Shown: positions 51,858 to 60,524 of the stretch, in pieces
How positions within the stretch are numbered: the first letter of the stretch is position 1
Layout of the letters: every line of letters begins with the position of its first letter
From: Bradyrhizobium ivorense
GTDB lineage: Bacteria; Pseudomonadota; Alphaproteobacteria; Rhizobiales; Xanthobacteraceae
Assembly (NCBI RefSeq): GCF_900696085.1
Contig: NZ_CAADFC020000029.1
Span: 62,001 to 126,000, forward strand
DNA: 64,000 nucleotides
Direction: 5' to 3'
The notes under the pieces: model-generated
The model's input: the letters and a program-made list of their open reading frames with translations, nothing else
What the model was told of the DNA's origin: nothing
Databases searched by the model: none
Program-made: the position numbers and the translations under genes

Positions 51858-52127
51858 GTCATCGCCCGGCTCGACCGGGCGATCCAGTACGCCGCGGCCC
51901 ATCGGCTCAATCACCGCGGTCTCTGGAATACGGGATCACTCGCGTGCGCGGGTGATGACATCGCGTTAGTTGTTTGACACTGGAATCAAACTATCCCCGT
52001 CATCCTGAGGTGCTCGTCCAGCAGCGCAATCGCGCTGCTGGACGAGCCTCGAAGGATGAATCGGCCCGGCTGGAGGCCGTCGATCCTTCGAGGCTCGCCG
52101 AAGAGGCGAGCACCTCAGGATGACGGG
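51858..52127. repeat. Adjoining copies of repeats A and B
   Basis: Repeat A at 51858-51959 (GTCATCGCCCGGCTCGACCG ... GGGTGATGAC) is followed after 36 bases by repeat B at 51996-52127 (CCCGTCATCCTGAGGTGCTC ... GAGCACCTCAGGATGACGGG). The B arms are perfectly complementary over 18 bases. Similar A-B order recurs at 63461-63719. Confidence 0.85.
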
Positions 52128-52164
52128 TTGAACAGCGGCGCAACACACTCACTGTCGTCTCGGG

Positions 52165-52929
52165 CTAGAACAACGAGCCCTGCCCGTCATCCTCGTCGCG
52201 CACCGGCGGCTTGCGTGGCGCGGCCTTCTTCGGCGGCGGCGCCTCTTCGGCGGCGATCTCCTCCGCGGTCATCGGCAGCGTCAGTTGCGCGTCGTCATTG
52301 GCAAAGCTGTTGACGCGCGTCGTCACCTGGTGCCAGGCGAATTCGCCGACCTCGGGCCCTTTCAGCAGCGGCATCACGTCGTCGACGTCGTTGGGCAGGC
52401 AGTCGAGCCAGCGCGCAAAATCCTCGAGGCGGATCGTCACCGGCACGCGCGGATGCAGCGCTGCGAGATCGCGGCTCGCCGGCGCGGTGACGATCGCGAC
52501 CGTGTCCTGCTCCTCGCCGTTCGGCCCCATCCAGGTCTCGGCGAGCGCGGCAAACGCCACCGGCGCGCCGTCGCGGCGATGGATGAAGAACGGACGCTTG
52601 CGGCCGCCGGCGTCCTGCCATTCGTAATAGCCGTCGGCCGGGACCAGCGCGCGGCGGCGCTTGATCGCGTTCTTGAACGCGGGCTTCTCGCGCACCGTCT
52701 CGGAGCGTGCATTGATCAGCAGCGAGAAGGTGCGCGGGTCCTTGACCCAGGACGGGATCAGGCCCCAGCGCATCAATTGAAAATGCCGCCCGCCATTCTG
52801 CAACAGCACCACGGGGATCGGCTGGGTCGGCGCAACATTATACCGCGGCGGAAAATTCGGCTGCTCGATGTAGCCAAAAATTTCCCGCAAGGCCGCCGGT
52901 GGCGAGGTGATCACAAAGCGTCCGCACAT
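52165..52929 (-). CDS. SOS response-associated peptidase (SRAP, YedK/HMCES family)
   Basis: A 254-residue protein of the SRAP family, which binds abasic DNA by a thiazolidine link through Cys2. The key residues are Cys2 (MCGRF), Asn73 in INARSE, Glu103 in YYEWQ and His159 in LHPRVP. It would shield abasic sites in single-stranded DNA. The C-terminal 30 residues are Pro/Lys/Asp-rich and unlike the family core. No clear LexA box was seen in the 62-base divergent gap. Confidence 0.93.
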   Translation of the reverse strand: MCGRFVITSPPAALREIFGYIEQPNFPPRYNVAPTQPIPVVLLQNGGRHFQLMRWGLIPSWVKDPRTFSLLINARSETVREKPAFKNAIKRRRALVPADGYYEWQDAGGRKRPFFIHRRDGAPVAFAALAETWMGPNGEEQDTVAIVTAPASRDLAALHPRVPVTIRLEDFARWLDCLPNDVDDVMPLLKGPEVGEFAWHQVTTRVNSFANDDAQLTLPMTAEEIAAEEAPPPKKAAPRKPPVRDEDDGQGSLF

Positions 52930-52991
52930 ATCTGGTCCAGAGTGGTATCCGTTTATTCCGCTTTAACCCCAACCGTTAAAGAGTGCGACCG

Positions 52992-53492
52992 ATGACCTCA
53001 ACGGCCGCCATAGCGGGCTCCTCCCCGCGAAAGACGTATCCCGACGAGGCGCGGGCCGCGCAACTGCGCGCCGCCAACATCAACCCGCGCACCGGGCTTG
53101 CGACCGACTACCTCAATCACTTCAACGAAGCCATCATGCTGCTGGAGATGGTCCCGGACATGCCGGAATGCGCCAGCGATTTCCTGGAATGGACGCCGCT
53201 GTCCTATGCCGAGCATTTCACGGCCTCCGGCTTTCGGGCGCGCGATCTCGCGATCGAGGCCTACGAGACGGCCGACGTGAACATTCGTGCTGAGTTCGAC
53301 CAGCTCACCGACAGCATGACGCGGATCCTGACCGAGGTCGGCGCGGCGATGCGGCAGGTGCAGCAGGACAAGAGCCGGGTCGCGCTCGCCGAGCAGGCCA
53401 TCGTCTGGGTCAAGCCGCTGGTGATGCAGACCGCCGGCGTGATCAACGGCGCGGCCGAGGCCGATGTCGACAGCATCATGGCGGGCCCCTGA
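52992..53492 (+). CDS. Conserved hypothetical protein (166 aa)
   Basis: A 166-residue alpha-helical protein without signal peptide: NPRTGLATDYLNHFNEAIML, then LEMVPDMPECASDFLEWTPL, SYAEHFTASGFRARDLAIEA and SMTRILTEVGAAMRQV. The profile (NHFNEAIMLLEMV) is conserved in Bradyrhizobium and Rhodopseudomonas as I recall, with unknown function. ATG 52992 is the better of two starts 9 bases apart. It is followed after 21 bases by a Nudix gene on the same strand, perhaps the same transcript. Confidence 0.7.
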   Translation: MTSTAAIAGSSPRKTYPDEARAAQLRAANINPRTGLATDYLNHFNEAIMLLEMVPDMPECASDFLEWTPLSYAEHFTASGFRARDLAIEAYETADVNIRAEFDQLTDSMTRILTEVGAAMRQVQQDKSRVALAEQAIVWVKPLVMQTAGVINGAAEADVDSIMAGP

Positions 53493-53513
53493 TTTGTCGG
53501 GCATGATGGCGCC

Positions 53514-53933
53514 GTGACCTCTTCCGAACCCCCGATCCGCCCGCAGTTGGCCGTCTCCGGCGTGATCTTTCGCGACGGCAAGGTGCTCTTGGTGCGCCGC
53601 GCCCGCTCGCCCGGAAAGGGTTTTTACTCGCTGCCCGGCGGCCGGGTCGAGTTCGGTGAATCCCTGCACACCGCCCTGCACCGCGAGGTCGACGAGGAGA
53701 CCGGCCTCCGGATCGAAATCGTGGGGCTGGCCGGCTGGCGCGAGGTGCTGCCGAGCGGCGCCGGCGGCGGGCACTATGTGATCATGTCGTTTGCGGCGCG
53801 CTGGGCGTCCCGGGAACCGGTGCTGAACGACGAGCACGACGATTTCAAGTGGCTGGCGCCCGAGGAGATCGGCGACCTCAAGGTCACCGGCGGGCTCCAT
53901 GAGGTTATCGCGGCCGCCAGAGCGCTGGTTTGA
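53514..53933 (+). CDS. Nudix hydrolase
   Basis: A 139-residue Nudix hydrolase. The box is complete: GGRVEFGESLHTALHREVDE, then ETGL (42-65), with the residues E and EE that bind metal. The start GVIFRDGKVLLVRRARSP and the tail WLAPEEIGDLKVT are typical of the ADP-ribose or MutT-like group. The GTG start at 53514 has no strong ribosome site, so translation may depend on the gene upstream. Substrate unknown. Confidence 0.88.
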   Translation: MTSSEPPIRPQLAVSGVIFRDGKVLLVRRARSPGKGFYSLPGGRVEFGESLHTALHREVDEETGLRIEIVGLAGWREVLPSGAGGGHYVIMSFAARWASREPVLNDEHDDFKWLAPEEIGDLKVTGGLHEVIAAARALV

Positions 53934-54007
53934 GGGGGATTCCGGGTCTTCCCCGCCTTGCCTCGGGCGCATTGCGGGGGCATACCACGGGCATCCCGGA
54001 ACCCCTG

Positions 54008-54385
54008 ATGCGCCACGCTTTTCTCGCCGTTCTGATCCTGCTGTCGACTTCACTCGCCGCGCCGTCCCGGGCGCAGGACGCCCCTGCGCCGTTCGACGGC
54101 GACCTGCAGCGGCTGGCCGAGATCCTCGGCACCCTGCATTACCTGCGGGGCATCTGTGGCTCCAACGAGGGCGCCAAATGGCGCAACGAGATGCAGGCGC
54201 TGATCGACGCCGAAACCCCCTCCGGCGACCGCCGCGCCCGCATGATCGCGGGCTTCAACCGCGGCTATAACGGGTTCCAGCAGACCTACCGGACCTGCAC
54301 CCCGGCCGCAGCGGTGGCGATCCGCCGCTACATCGAGGAGGGCTCGAAAATCTCCCGCGACCTGACGGCCCGCTATGCCAACTGA
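54008..54385 (+). CDS. TIGR02301-type exported protein
   Basis: A 125-residue protein with a signal peptide (1-22). The core DLQRLAEILGTLHYLRGICG, then GAKWRNEMQALIDAETPSGD and FNRGYNGFQQTYRTCTPAA is the TIGR02301 signature, with three conserved Cys. It is restricted to alphaproteobacteria and has no assigned role. The stop overlaps the HAD gene by 11 bases. ATG 54008 starts the signal peptide. Confidence 0.82.
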   Translation: MRHAFLAVLILLSTSLAAPSRAQDAPAPFDGDLQRLAEILGTLHYLRGICGSNEGAKWRNEMQALIDAETPSGDRRARMIAGFNRGYNGFQQTYRTCTPAAAVAIRRYIEEGSKISRDLTARYAN

Positions 54386-55031
54386 CGGCGCGATCTTCTT
54401 CGACCTCGACGGCACGCTGACCGACCCGAAACCCGGCATCACGGGCTCGATCCAATATGCGCTGGAGAAGCTCGGCCGCAAGGTTCCGACGCAGGACGAG
54501 CTGACCTGGTGCATCGGGCCGCCGCTGCGTGCGAGCTTTGCCATGCTGCTCGGCGGCGAGGAATATGCCGACCGCGCCATCGAATTGTACCGCGAGCGGT
54601 TCGGCACCGTCGGGCTGTTCGAGAACAGCGTCTATCCTGATATCGCCGAGGTGCTGGCCGCGCTGCGCGCAACGCCGCGGCGCATGTTCGTGGCGACCTC
54701 TAAGCCGCACGTGTTCGCGACGCGGATCATCGCGCATTTCGGGCTGTCGGAGCATTTCGACCATGTGTTCGGCTCCGAGCTCGACGGCACCCGGGTCAAC
54801 AAGGTCGAGCTGCTGGCCTACGCGCTGGAACAGACCGGGGCCGATCCGGCCTCTGCCGTGATGATCGGCGACCGCAGCCACGACGTGATCGGCGCGAAGC
54901 GCAACGGCATCCGCGCGGTCGGCGTCACCTACGGCTATGGCAGCGCCGAGGAGCTGCGCGAGGCCGGCGCGAGCCAGCTCTGCGCCACCCCGCGCGCGGT
55001 GCTGCACCATATCCACAGCTCAAGGGGCTGA
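54375..55031 (+). CDS. HAD-family phosphatase (phosphoglycolate phosphatase-like)
   Basis: A 218-residue haloacid-dehalogenase-like hydrolase. Motif I is FFDLDGTLTDPKPG (Asp10 and Asp12 by family analogy), motif II VATSKP, motif III/IV MIGDRSHDVIGAKRNGIRAV. The cap (KVPTQDELTWCIGPPLRASF) resembles the Gph/phosphoglycolate phosphatase type. It follows TIGR02301 with an 11-base overlap, suggesting a shared transcript. Confidence 0.9.
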   Translation: MPTDGAIFFDLDGTLTDPKPGITGSIQYALEKLGRKVPTQDELTWCIGPPLRASFAMLLGGEEYADRAIELYRERFGTVGLFENSVYPDIAEVLAALRATPRRMFVATSKPHVFATRIIAHFGLSEHFDHVFGSELDGTRVNKVELLAYALEQTGADPASAVMIGDRSHDVIGAKRNGIRAVGVTYGYGSAEELREAGASQLCATPRAVLHHIHSSRG

Positions 55032-55188
55032 TGGACGGCAAGATATCGGGATTTCCCCTTTAAATGCCCAAGGGGCCGTTAACCTTTCCTAAAGATATGG
55101 CTAGGCGGTACCCACATGCGTGGTAAGTCTCAAATGCGACGTGCCGCGGTTCGCATCCGTACCGTGTGTCCCATTTTGATGAAGTTTC

Positions 55189-55455
55189 ATGCGCCATCCA
55201 GCGAGCTTTACTCTCCACCAAGACCCACGGCCCGACCACGAGCAGAAGCAGGCCGCACTGAGTTACCTCAACCAGGCCTGGGCGGAAGCACGTCTTGATG
55301 GCGTCGATGGCGACTGCCTGGCGCAGGCGAGCCTGTTTGCTGCGCTGGCCGAGCTCGTCTCCACCTATGGCGAGGACGCGGTGGCGAAGTACGCCGAGGG
55401 CCTTGCCGCGCGCGTGCGCAACGGCGAGTTCTCGCTGACGCTGGCGCGGCAGTAA
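55189..55455 (+). CDS. Small conserved hypothetical protein (88 aa)
   Basis: An 88-residue alpha-helical protein: HEQKQAALSYLNQAWAEARL, then DGVDGDCLAQASLFAALAEL and YGEDAVAKYAEGLAARVRNG. There is no signal peptide or membrane segment. The gene is alone on the plus strand and ends 13 bases before the converging dihydroorotase stop. I recognise it as a common short protein of related genomes; its function is unknown. Confidence 0.7.
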   Translation: MRHPASFTLHQDPRPDHEQKQAALSYLNQAWAEARLDGVDGDCLAQASLFAALAELVSTYGEDAVAKYAEGLAARVRNGEFSLTLARQ

Positions 55456-55468
55456 CCAGCCAAAAGCG

Positions 55469-56803
55469 CTACGGCTTCAGCGTCTCGAGGAAGCGGACCG
55501 GCTCGCCCGTCGACGGCGTCGCGAGCTCGCCCTGCCACATCACCCTTTTGCCGCGCACGAAGGTGCCGACCGGCCAGCCCTGCACGCGCACGCCGTCATA
55601 GGGCGTCCAGCCCGCGCGCGAGGCGATCCATTGGTTGGTGATGGTCTCGCCGCGCTTCAGATCGACGACGGTGAAGTCGGCGTCATAGCCCGCCGCGATG
55701 CGGCCCTTGCAGGCGATGTTGAACAGCCGCGCCGGCCCCGCGCTGGTGAGGTCCACCAGCCGCGCCAGCGACAGCCGGCCGGCGTTGACGTGGTCGAGCA
55801 TCAAGGGCACCAGCGTCTGCACGCCGGTCATGCCCGACGGCGAGGCTGGATAGGCCTTGGCCTTCTCCTCCAGCGTGTGCGGCGCGTGATCGGAGCCGAG
55901 CACGTCGATGATTCCCTGCTCGATGCCGTACCAGATGCCGGCGCGATGATCGGCCGAGCGCACCGGCGGGTTCATCTGGGCCAGCGTGCCGAGCCGCTCG
56001 TAGCATTCCGGCGCCGCCATGGTCAGGTGATGCGGCGTCGCCTCGCAGGAGGCGACGTCCTTGTGGTCGCGCAGGTAGAGGATCTCTTCCTTGGTCGAGA
56101 TGTGCAGCACGTGGATGCGCTTGCCGGTCTCGCGCGCGAGATTGACCAGGCGCTCGGTCGCCATCAGCGCCGCGGTCTCGTCGCGCCACACCGGATGCGA
56201 GCGCGGGTCGTTCTCGATCCGCAGCGGCTTGCGCTCGTTGAGGCGGTGTTCGTCCTCGGCGTGAAACGCGGCGCGGCGCCGGATCACCTGGAAGATCCGC
56301 CGCAGGCTCTCATCGTCCTCGACCAAGAGTGCGCCGGTGGAAGAGCCGATGAACACTTTGACGCCGGCGCAGCCCGGCGCGCGCTCGAGCTCCGGCAGGT
56401 CCTGCACGTTCTCGCGGGTGCCGCCGATGAAGAACGCGAAATCGCAATGCATGCGATGGCGGCCGCGCTTGACCTTGTCGGTGAACGCGGCTTCGGTGAC
56501 CGTCAGCGGGTTGGTGTTCGGCATCTCGAACACCGCGGTGACGCCGCCCATCACCGCGCTGCGCGAGCCGGTCTCGAGGTCTTCCTTCTGCGTCAGCCCA
56601 GGCTCGCGGAAATGCACCTGGGTGTCCATCACGCCGGGCAGGATGTGCAGGCCCTTGCAGTCGATCACCTCGCCGGCCGAGGCCTGGCCGAGCGATCCAA
56701 TCGCGGCGATGCGGCCACCCTTGATGCCGATATCGCGGACGCCCTCGCCGTCCTGATTGACCACGGTGCCGGATTTTAGAATGCTGTCGAAATGCTGATT
56801 CAT
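55469..56803 (-). CDS. pyrC: Dihydroorotase-family amidohydrolase
   Basis: A 444-residue cyclic amidohydrolase of the class I dihydroorotase type, which would ring-close or open dihydroorotate in pyrimidine synthesis. Motifs: GVMDTQVHFREPGL with His64, GVKVFIGSSTGALLVED with the carboxylated Lys, HVLHISTKEE and LGSDHAPHT. The usual first His of the HxH pair is Gln62, as in a known subgroup. The other ligands seem intact. It might instead be allantoinase- or hydantoinase-like. It is divergent from ygfZ across a 128-base gap. Confidence 0.8.
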   Translation of the reverse strand: MNQHFDSILKSGTVVNQDGEGVRDIGIKGGRIAAIGSLGQASAGEVIDCKGLHILPGVMDTQVHFREPGLTQKEDLETGSRSAVMGGVTAVFEMPNTNPLTVTEAAFTDKVKRGRHRMHCDFAFFIGGTRENVQDLPELERAPGCAGVKVFIGSSTGALLVEDDESLRRIFQVIRRRAAFHAEDEHRLNERKPLRIENDPRSHPVWRDETAALMATERLVNLARETGKRIHVLHISTKEEILYLRDHKDVASCEATPHHLTMAAPECYERLGTLAQMNPPVRSADHRAGIWYGIEQGIIDVLGSDHAPHTLEEKAKAYPASPSGMTGVQTLVPLMLDHVNAGRLSLARLVDLTSAGPARLFNIACKGRIAAGYDADFTVVDLKRGETITNQWIASRAGWTPYDGVRVQGWPVGTFVRGKRVMWQGELATPSTGEPVRFLETLKP

Positions 56804-56931
56804 CGGTCCTCGGCGCCCGCCTTCCGCTATCGCGCGGGCCTTGTTCGGCGCACTCTAGCGCCTTAGCTTGGCAGGGGATATCCGCAGCCTTTGCGTTTCC
56901 CAAGGAACTTGAAAAAAGAGCCACTTTTGCG

Positions 56932-57813
56932 ATGAAAGCAGCGTTTCTTCCGGATCGGGGCGTGGTCAAGGTCGCAGGCGACGACGCCCGCAACTTCCTC
57001 AACGGCCTCATCACAACCGACATCGCCGAGCTGCGCCCCGGGCTCGGCAAGTTCGGCGCCCTGCTGACGCCGCAGGGCAAGATCATCGCCGACTTCCTGA
57101 TCACCGAGGCGCCGGCCGGCCATGGCGGCGGCTTCCTGATCGATGCGCCGCGCGCGCTCGCAAAGGGCCTCGCCGACAAGCTCGGCTTCTACAAGCTGCG
57201 CGCCAAGGTCACGGTCGAAAACCTCTCGGACAGCATGGGCGTGCTGGCGGCCTGGGACGGCGAGCCGGCGACGACGCCCGATCTCGGCTTCGCCGATCCG
57301 CGCAATCCGGCGCTGGGCTGGCGCATCCTGGTCCCCGAGGAGCAAACGCAGGCGGTCGCCGAACTGATCGGCGCCGATCTCGTCGACAGCAGCGCCTATG
57401 AGGCGCATCGCATCGCGACCGGCGTGCCGCGCGGCGGGCTCGATTTCATGTATGGCGATGCCTTCCCGCACGAGACCAACATGGATCGCCTCAACGGCGT
57501 CGATTTCGACAAGGGCTGCTATGTCGGCCAGGAGGTCGTATCGCGCATGCAGCACCGCGGCACGGCGCGCACCCGCACCGTGAAGATCATCCTCGACGGC
57601 CCGTCGCCGGAAGCTGGTGCTGCCATCCTTGCCGGCGACAAGCAGGTCGGCACCATCGGCTCGACCGCGGGCGAGAAGGGCCTCGCGCTGGTCCGCATCG
57701 ATCGTGTCGCCGACGCGCTCGACGCCAGCCAGCCGCTCACCGCGGGCGGGCTGCCACTTCGCCTCGCCGAACCTGATGTCGTCCGCACTCCGCCCAAACA
57801 GAACATCGCATGA
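56932..57813 (+). CDS. ygfZ: Iron-sulfur cluster repair protein, YgfZ/CAF17 family
   Basis: A 293-residue folate-binding protein of the GcvT-like fold needed for assembly or repair of certain Fe-S enzymes. The start AAFLPDRGVVKVAGDDARNF, then LNGLITTDIAELRPGLGKFG and the signature KGCYVGQEVVSRMQHRG (about 193-209) are the hallmark of the family. The length is normal. The stop overlaps the tag gene by 4 bases, so translation is coupled. Confidence 0.92.
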   Translation: MKAAFLPDRGVVKVAGDDARNFLNGLITTDIAELRPGLGKFGALLTPQGKIIADFLITEAPAGHGGGFLIDAPRALAKGLADKLGFYKLRAKVTVENLSDSMGVLAAWDGEPATTPDLGFADPRNPALGWRILVPEEQTQAVAELIGADLVDSSAYEAHRIATGVPRGGLDFMYGDAFPHETNMDRLNGVDFDKGCYVGQEVVSRMQHRGTARTRTVKIILDGPSPEAGAAILAGDKQVGTIGSTAGEKGLALVRIDRVADALDASQPLTAGGLPLRLAEPDVVRTPPKQNIA

Positions 57814-58436
57814 GCCGCACTGCCAAACTGCATCCCGACGGCAAGACACGCTGCCCTTGGCCGGGCGAAGACCCGTTCTACATCGCCTATCACGACACCG
57901 AATGGGGCGTGCCCGAGTATGACGACCGCGCGCTCTACGAGAAGCTGATCCTCGACGGCTTCCAGGCCGGCCTGTCCTGGATCACGATCCTGCGCAAGCG
58001 CGAGAATTTCCGCAAAGCATTCGACGACTTCCAGCCCGAGAAGATCGCACGCTACACCGACAAGAAGGTGCATGCGCTGATGAACGACGCCGGCATCGTG
58101 CGCAACCGCGCCAAGATCGAAGGCACGGTGGCGAGCGCAAGATCGTATCTGGAGATCATGGAGAAGGGTCCCGGCTTCTCTAAATTCCTGTGGGACTTCG
58201 TCGACGGCAAGCCCAAGGTCAATCAGTTCAAGACCACCGCGAGCGTGCCGGCCTCGACGCCGGTCTCGATCAAGATCTCCAAGGAGCTCGGCGCGCGCGG
58301 CTTCAAGTTCGTCGGCCCGACCATCGTTTACGCCTTCATGCAGGCGACCGGCATGGTCAACGATCACCTCGTCACCTGCTACTGTCACGCGACCTGCGGC
58401 GGCAAGCCTCGCGTACCGCGGCTCAAGGCGAAATGA
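57810..58436 (+). CDS. tag: DNA-3-methyladenine glycosylase I
   Basis: A 208-residue base-excision repair enzyme removing 3-methyladenine from alkylated DNA. Zinc ligands of the family are seen: CPWPGEDPFYIAYHDTEWG near the start and CYCHATC at the end. The core LILDGFQAGLSWITILRKRE, then NFRKAFDDFQPEKIARYTDK is the family core. It starts inside the ygfZ gene end (ATGA) and its own stop overlaps the HD gene's ATG. Confidence 0.95.
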   Translation: MSRTAKLHPDGKTRCPWPGEDPFYIAYHDTEWGVPEYDDRALYEKLILDGFQAGLSWITILRKRENFRKAFDDFQPEKIARYTDKKVHALMNDAGIVRNRAKIEGTVASARSYLEIMEKGPGFSKFLWDFVDGKPKVNQFKTTASVPASTPVSIKISKELGARGFKFVGPTIVYAFMQATGMVNDHLVTCYCHATCGGKPRVPRLKAK

Positions 58437-59041
58437 CCGCGCGCAGATCGGCGGAAACCACCCGCGCCTGGCAGCGGATGTTGTCCGGGCGCCGGCTCGA
58501 CCTGCTCGATCCGTCGCCGCTCGACATCGAGATCGTCGACATCGCGCATGGGCTGGCGCGGGTCGCGCGCTGGAACGGACAGACCTCCGGCGCGCATATC
58601 TTCTCGGTGGCGCAGCATACGCTGCTGGTCGAAGCCGTGATGCGCCAGCAGACGCCGCGCGTCGACACGCGGTTTCGTCTGGCTGCACTGCTGCACGACG
58701 CGCCGGAATACGTCATCGGCGACATGATCTCGCCGTTCAAGGCGGTGCTCGGCGGCGACTACAAGGTGGTGGAGAAGCGCCTGCTGTCGGCGATCCATGT
58801 CCGCTTCGGCCTGCCCGCGGTGCTGGCGGACGAGATTACGCAGCAGATCAAGGCCGCCGACCGCGGCGCGGCCTATCTCGAGGCGACGCATCTTGCGGGG
58901 TTTTCCCGGACCGAAGCAAAGCGGCTGTTCGGCCGCGATCCCGGGCTGCCGGAGGCGACCGAGCGCGATTATCTGACGCCGTGGACTGCGGCGAGGGCCG
59001 AGAAGCAGTTCCTCGAGCGCTTCAACGCACTGCACGCGTAG
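58433..59041 (+). CDS. HD-domain hydrolase (YfbR-like)
   Basis: A 202-residue metal-dependent phosphohydrolase of the HD family. Ligands: His in SGAHIFSVAQHTLLVE, HD in AALLHDAPEYVIGDMISPFK, and Asp in IKAADRGAAYLEATHL. Related YfbR enzymes hydrolyse deoxynucleoside monophosphates. It overlaps tag by 4 bases, forming a ygfZ-tag-HD transcript. Substrate unknown. Confidence 0.85.
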   Translation: MTARRSAETTRAWQRMLSGRRLDLLDPSPLDIEIVDIAHGLARVARWNGQTSGAHIFSVAQHTLLVEAVMRQQTPRVDTRFRLAALLHDAPEYVIGDMISPFKAVLGGDYKVVEKRLLSAIHVRFGLPAVLADEITQQIKAADRGAAYLEATHLAGFSRTEAKRLFGRDPGLPEATERDYLTPWTAARAEKQFLERFNALHA

Positions 59042-59218
59042 CAGCGCAGCATTGTCGTTTCGCAGGGTGCGCACCCGCGTCGCTGTCGATAGCTAATTAA
59101 GTTGGCCGGTTTTGGTAGCACATTAAATGTCCGCTTCGTCTGCTTTTGTTCTCCTGTGGGCGGGGTGGGCAAGTCGCAGACTTGTCCATGCCGTCCACAG
59201 GCTCGCCGCCGAGCGGAT

Positions 59219-60394
59219 TTAAGCGGCAATCGGTATGTCCATGGCCGCGCCGCTGCGGTCATAGCGACCGAGACAACGCGGGCCGTGGAAGATGGCGTGG
59301 GTGCCGTCGTGGTATTGCCGGACCTTGACCCGCGCCTTGACGAAATGCGCGCGCAAAGGACTCGCCGGGATCTGCAACTTCAAACGGTTGAACGACACGC
59401 AATTGTCGTTGCCGACCTGCCTCTCCTCCTGCACGCAAAGAATCTCGCCGAGATCGATACCCGCAATCGCGACGAAAGCGCTGCCGTCCTGCTCGGGCTT
59501 GATGGCAAAACGGGCGTTGTGGGCCGGCAGATAGACCTCGCGAATAAATAGATTGGCGGCCTCCACCGTGGCGATCCCGGCCAATGCCAGCTCCTTGGTC
59601 AGCCGGTCTTGCAGCGTCTGAAAGACACGCTCGGAACGGCCCCGCGCTTGCGGCGAATAGGCCGCGATATGTTCGATACCCAGATGCGCCAGCGCCCGGC
59701 CGACCTGGGTCGGCGCCGCGCGATCGACCGCGCCGCCGGCCGTCGCCGTCTGAAAGTAATGCGAGCCCCGATCGGTGTAGAGGCTCAATGGCAGGCCATG
59801 CCGGCCAAACACTTCCTCCAGCGCGCGGAAGGTCGAGGCGGTACCTTCTTCCTCCACCAGGAACGCCGAATAGATTGCGCTCGTCGCGTCATCCAGGGTC
59901 ACGATCAGATCGAGCATCGGCTGCCCTGCGAGCCATTGATGCCGCGATCCGTCCTGATGCAGCAGCATCCCTGGTAACGGCCGGCGCGGACGCTTGCGCC
60001 GGTGTGCGCCGCGGCGGCGGGCCTTCTTCACAAGCCCCTTCGACTGCAGGAAGGTCTTGGTCCAGGTGTAGCTCCAGCTGAAGCGATGATCCTTCACCAG
60101 GTGCTCGTGAAAATGCTTCGCCGTGAAGCCGGCGTAGCGCGTGCGATAAAGCGCTTCCACCTCGTCCGCGCGGTCAATCGGAACCCGTCGGCCGGAAACC
60201 TTGCCGAGCCGACGGTCCAGCAATCCCGCCTCGCCGTCCTCTTCGTAGCGCTGACACCAGCGCCGAAACGTCCGTTCACCGACACCCAACAGCTCCGCTG
60301 CTTCCAACTGGTTGAACTCCAAAGCCTCGTACCGGCCTAAAATGTCCAGAAACTTGATCATGCGCACACCCTGAAGGGCTTCCGTCCGGCGCAT
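59219..60394 (-). CDS. ISNCY-type transposase
   Basis: A 391-residue transposase. The N-terminus has a helix-turn-helix (NQLEAAELLGVGERTFRRWC) and a second DNA-binding part (KHFHEHLVKDHRFSWSYTWT). The catalytic core has Asp in LLHQDGSRHQWL, Asp in LYTDRGSHYF and Glu in RSERVFQTLQDR, the DDE set. It looks intact and may be active. ATG 60394 has GGAGGGGCATGTG before it. Both termini of the element are present. Confidence 0.92.
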   Translation of the reverse strand: MRRTEALQGVRMIKFLDILGRYEALEFNQLEAAELLGVGERTFRRWCQRYEEDGEAGLLDRRLGKVSGRRVPIDRADEVEALYRTRYAGFTAKHFHEHLVKDHRFSWSYTWTKTFLQSKGLVKKARRRGAHRRKRPRRPLPGMLLHQDGSRHQWLAGQPMLDLIVTLDDATSAIYSAFLVEEEGTASTFRALEEVFGRHGLPLSLYTDRGSHYFQTATAGGAVDRAAPTQVGRALAHLGIEHIAAYSPQARGRSERVFQTLQDRLTKELALAGIATVEAANLFIREVYLPAHNARFAIKPEQDGSAFVAIAGIDLGEILCVQEERQVGNDNCVSFNRLKLQIPASPLRAHFVKARVKVRQYHDGTHAIFHGPRCLGRYDRSGAAMDIPIAA

Positions 60395-60423
60395 CACATG
60401 CCCCTCCAAAGGGCACGAAAATT

Positions 60424-60470
60424 ACCGGACAGATCGTGTGCTACATAAACCGGACATATCGTGTGCTACC
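60424..60470. repeat. Tandem ACCGGACA..ATCGTGTGCTAC sites at IS right end
   Basis: ACCGGACAGATCGTGTGCTA (60424-60443) and ACCGGACATATCGTGTGCTA (60449-60468) are direct repeats 25 bases apart, differing by one base. The second is the terminal repeat. They are probably transposase-binding sites; only one is present at the left end. Confidence 0.75.
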
Positions 60471-60489
60471 GACACGTTCGACCGGGCGG

Positions 60490-60524
60490 CTTGACACGTC
60501 GGGCAACTCACCGGTATTATTCCA
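60490..60524 (+). repeat. 35-base dispersed repeat, copy 2
   Basis: Identical over 35 bases to the minus strand at 24516-24550 (starts CTTGACACGTCGGGCAACTC). It lies 20 bases outside the IS right end and is not part of the IS. Confidence 0.85.

Larger units (their letters stand above)
59114..60470. mobile_element. ISNCY-like insertion sequence
   Basis: A 1.36 kb element. The left end GGTAGCACATTAAATGTCCG (59114-59133) and the right end, CGGACATATCGTGTGCTACC (60451-60470), are inverted repeats with 17 of 20 bases matching. Between them is one transposase gene on the minus strand. I could not see a target-site duplication: the flanks GGTTTT and GACACG differ. The ends might extend a few bases farther. 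Confidence 0.85.

Noticed and set aside
52930-52991. LexA box between the SRAP gene and its neighbour
   Set aside because: I looked for GTTC-N7-GTTC or GAAC-N7-GAAC and did not find it in the 62 bases.
59042-59113. Target-site duplication of the insertion sequence
   Set aside because: Bases next to the left and right ends do not match over 4-9 bases, so none is claimed.
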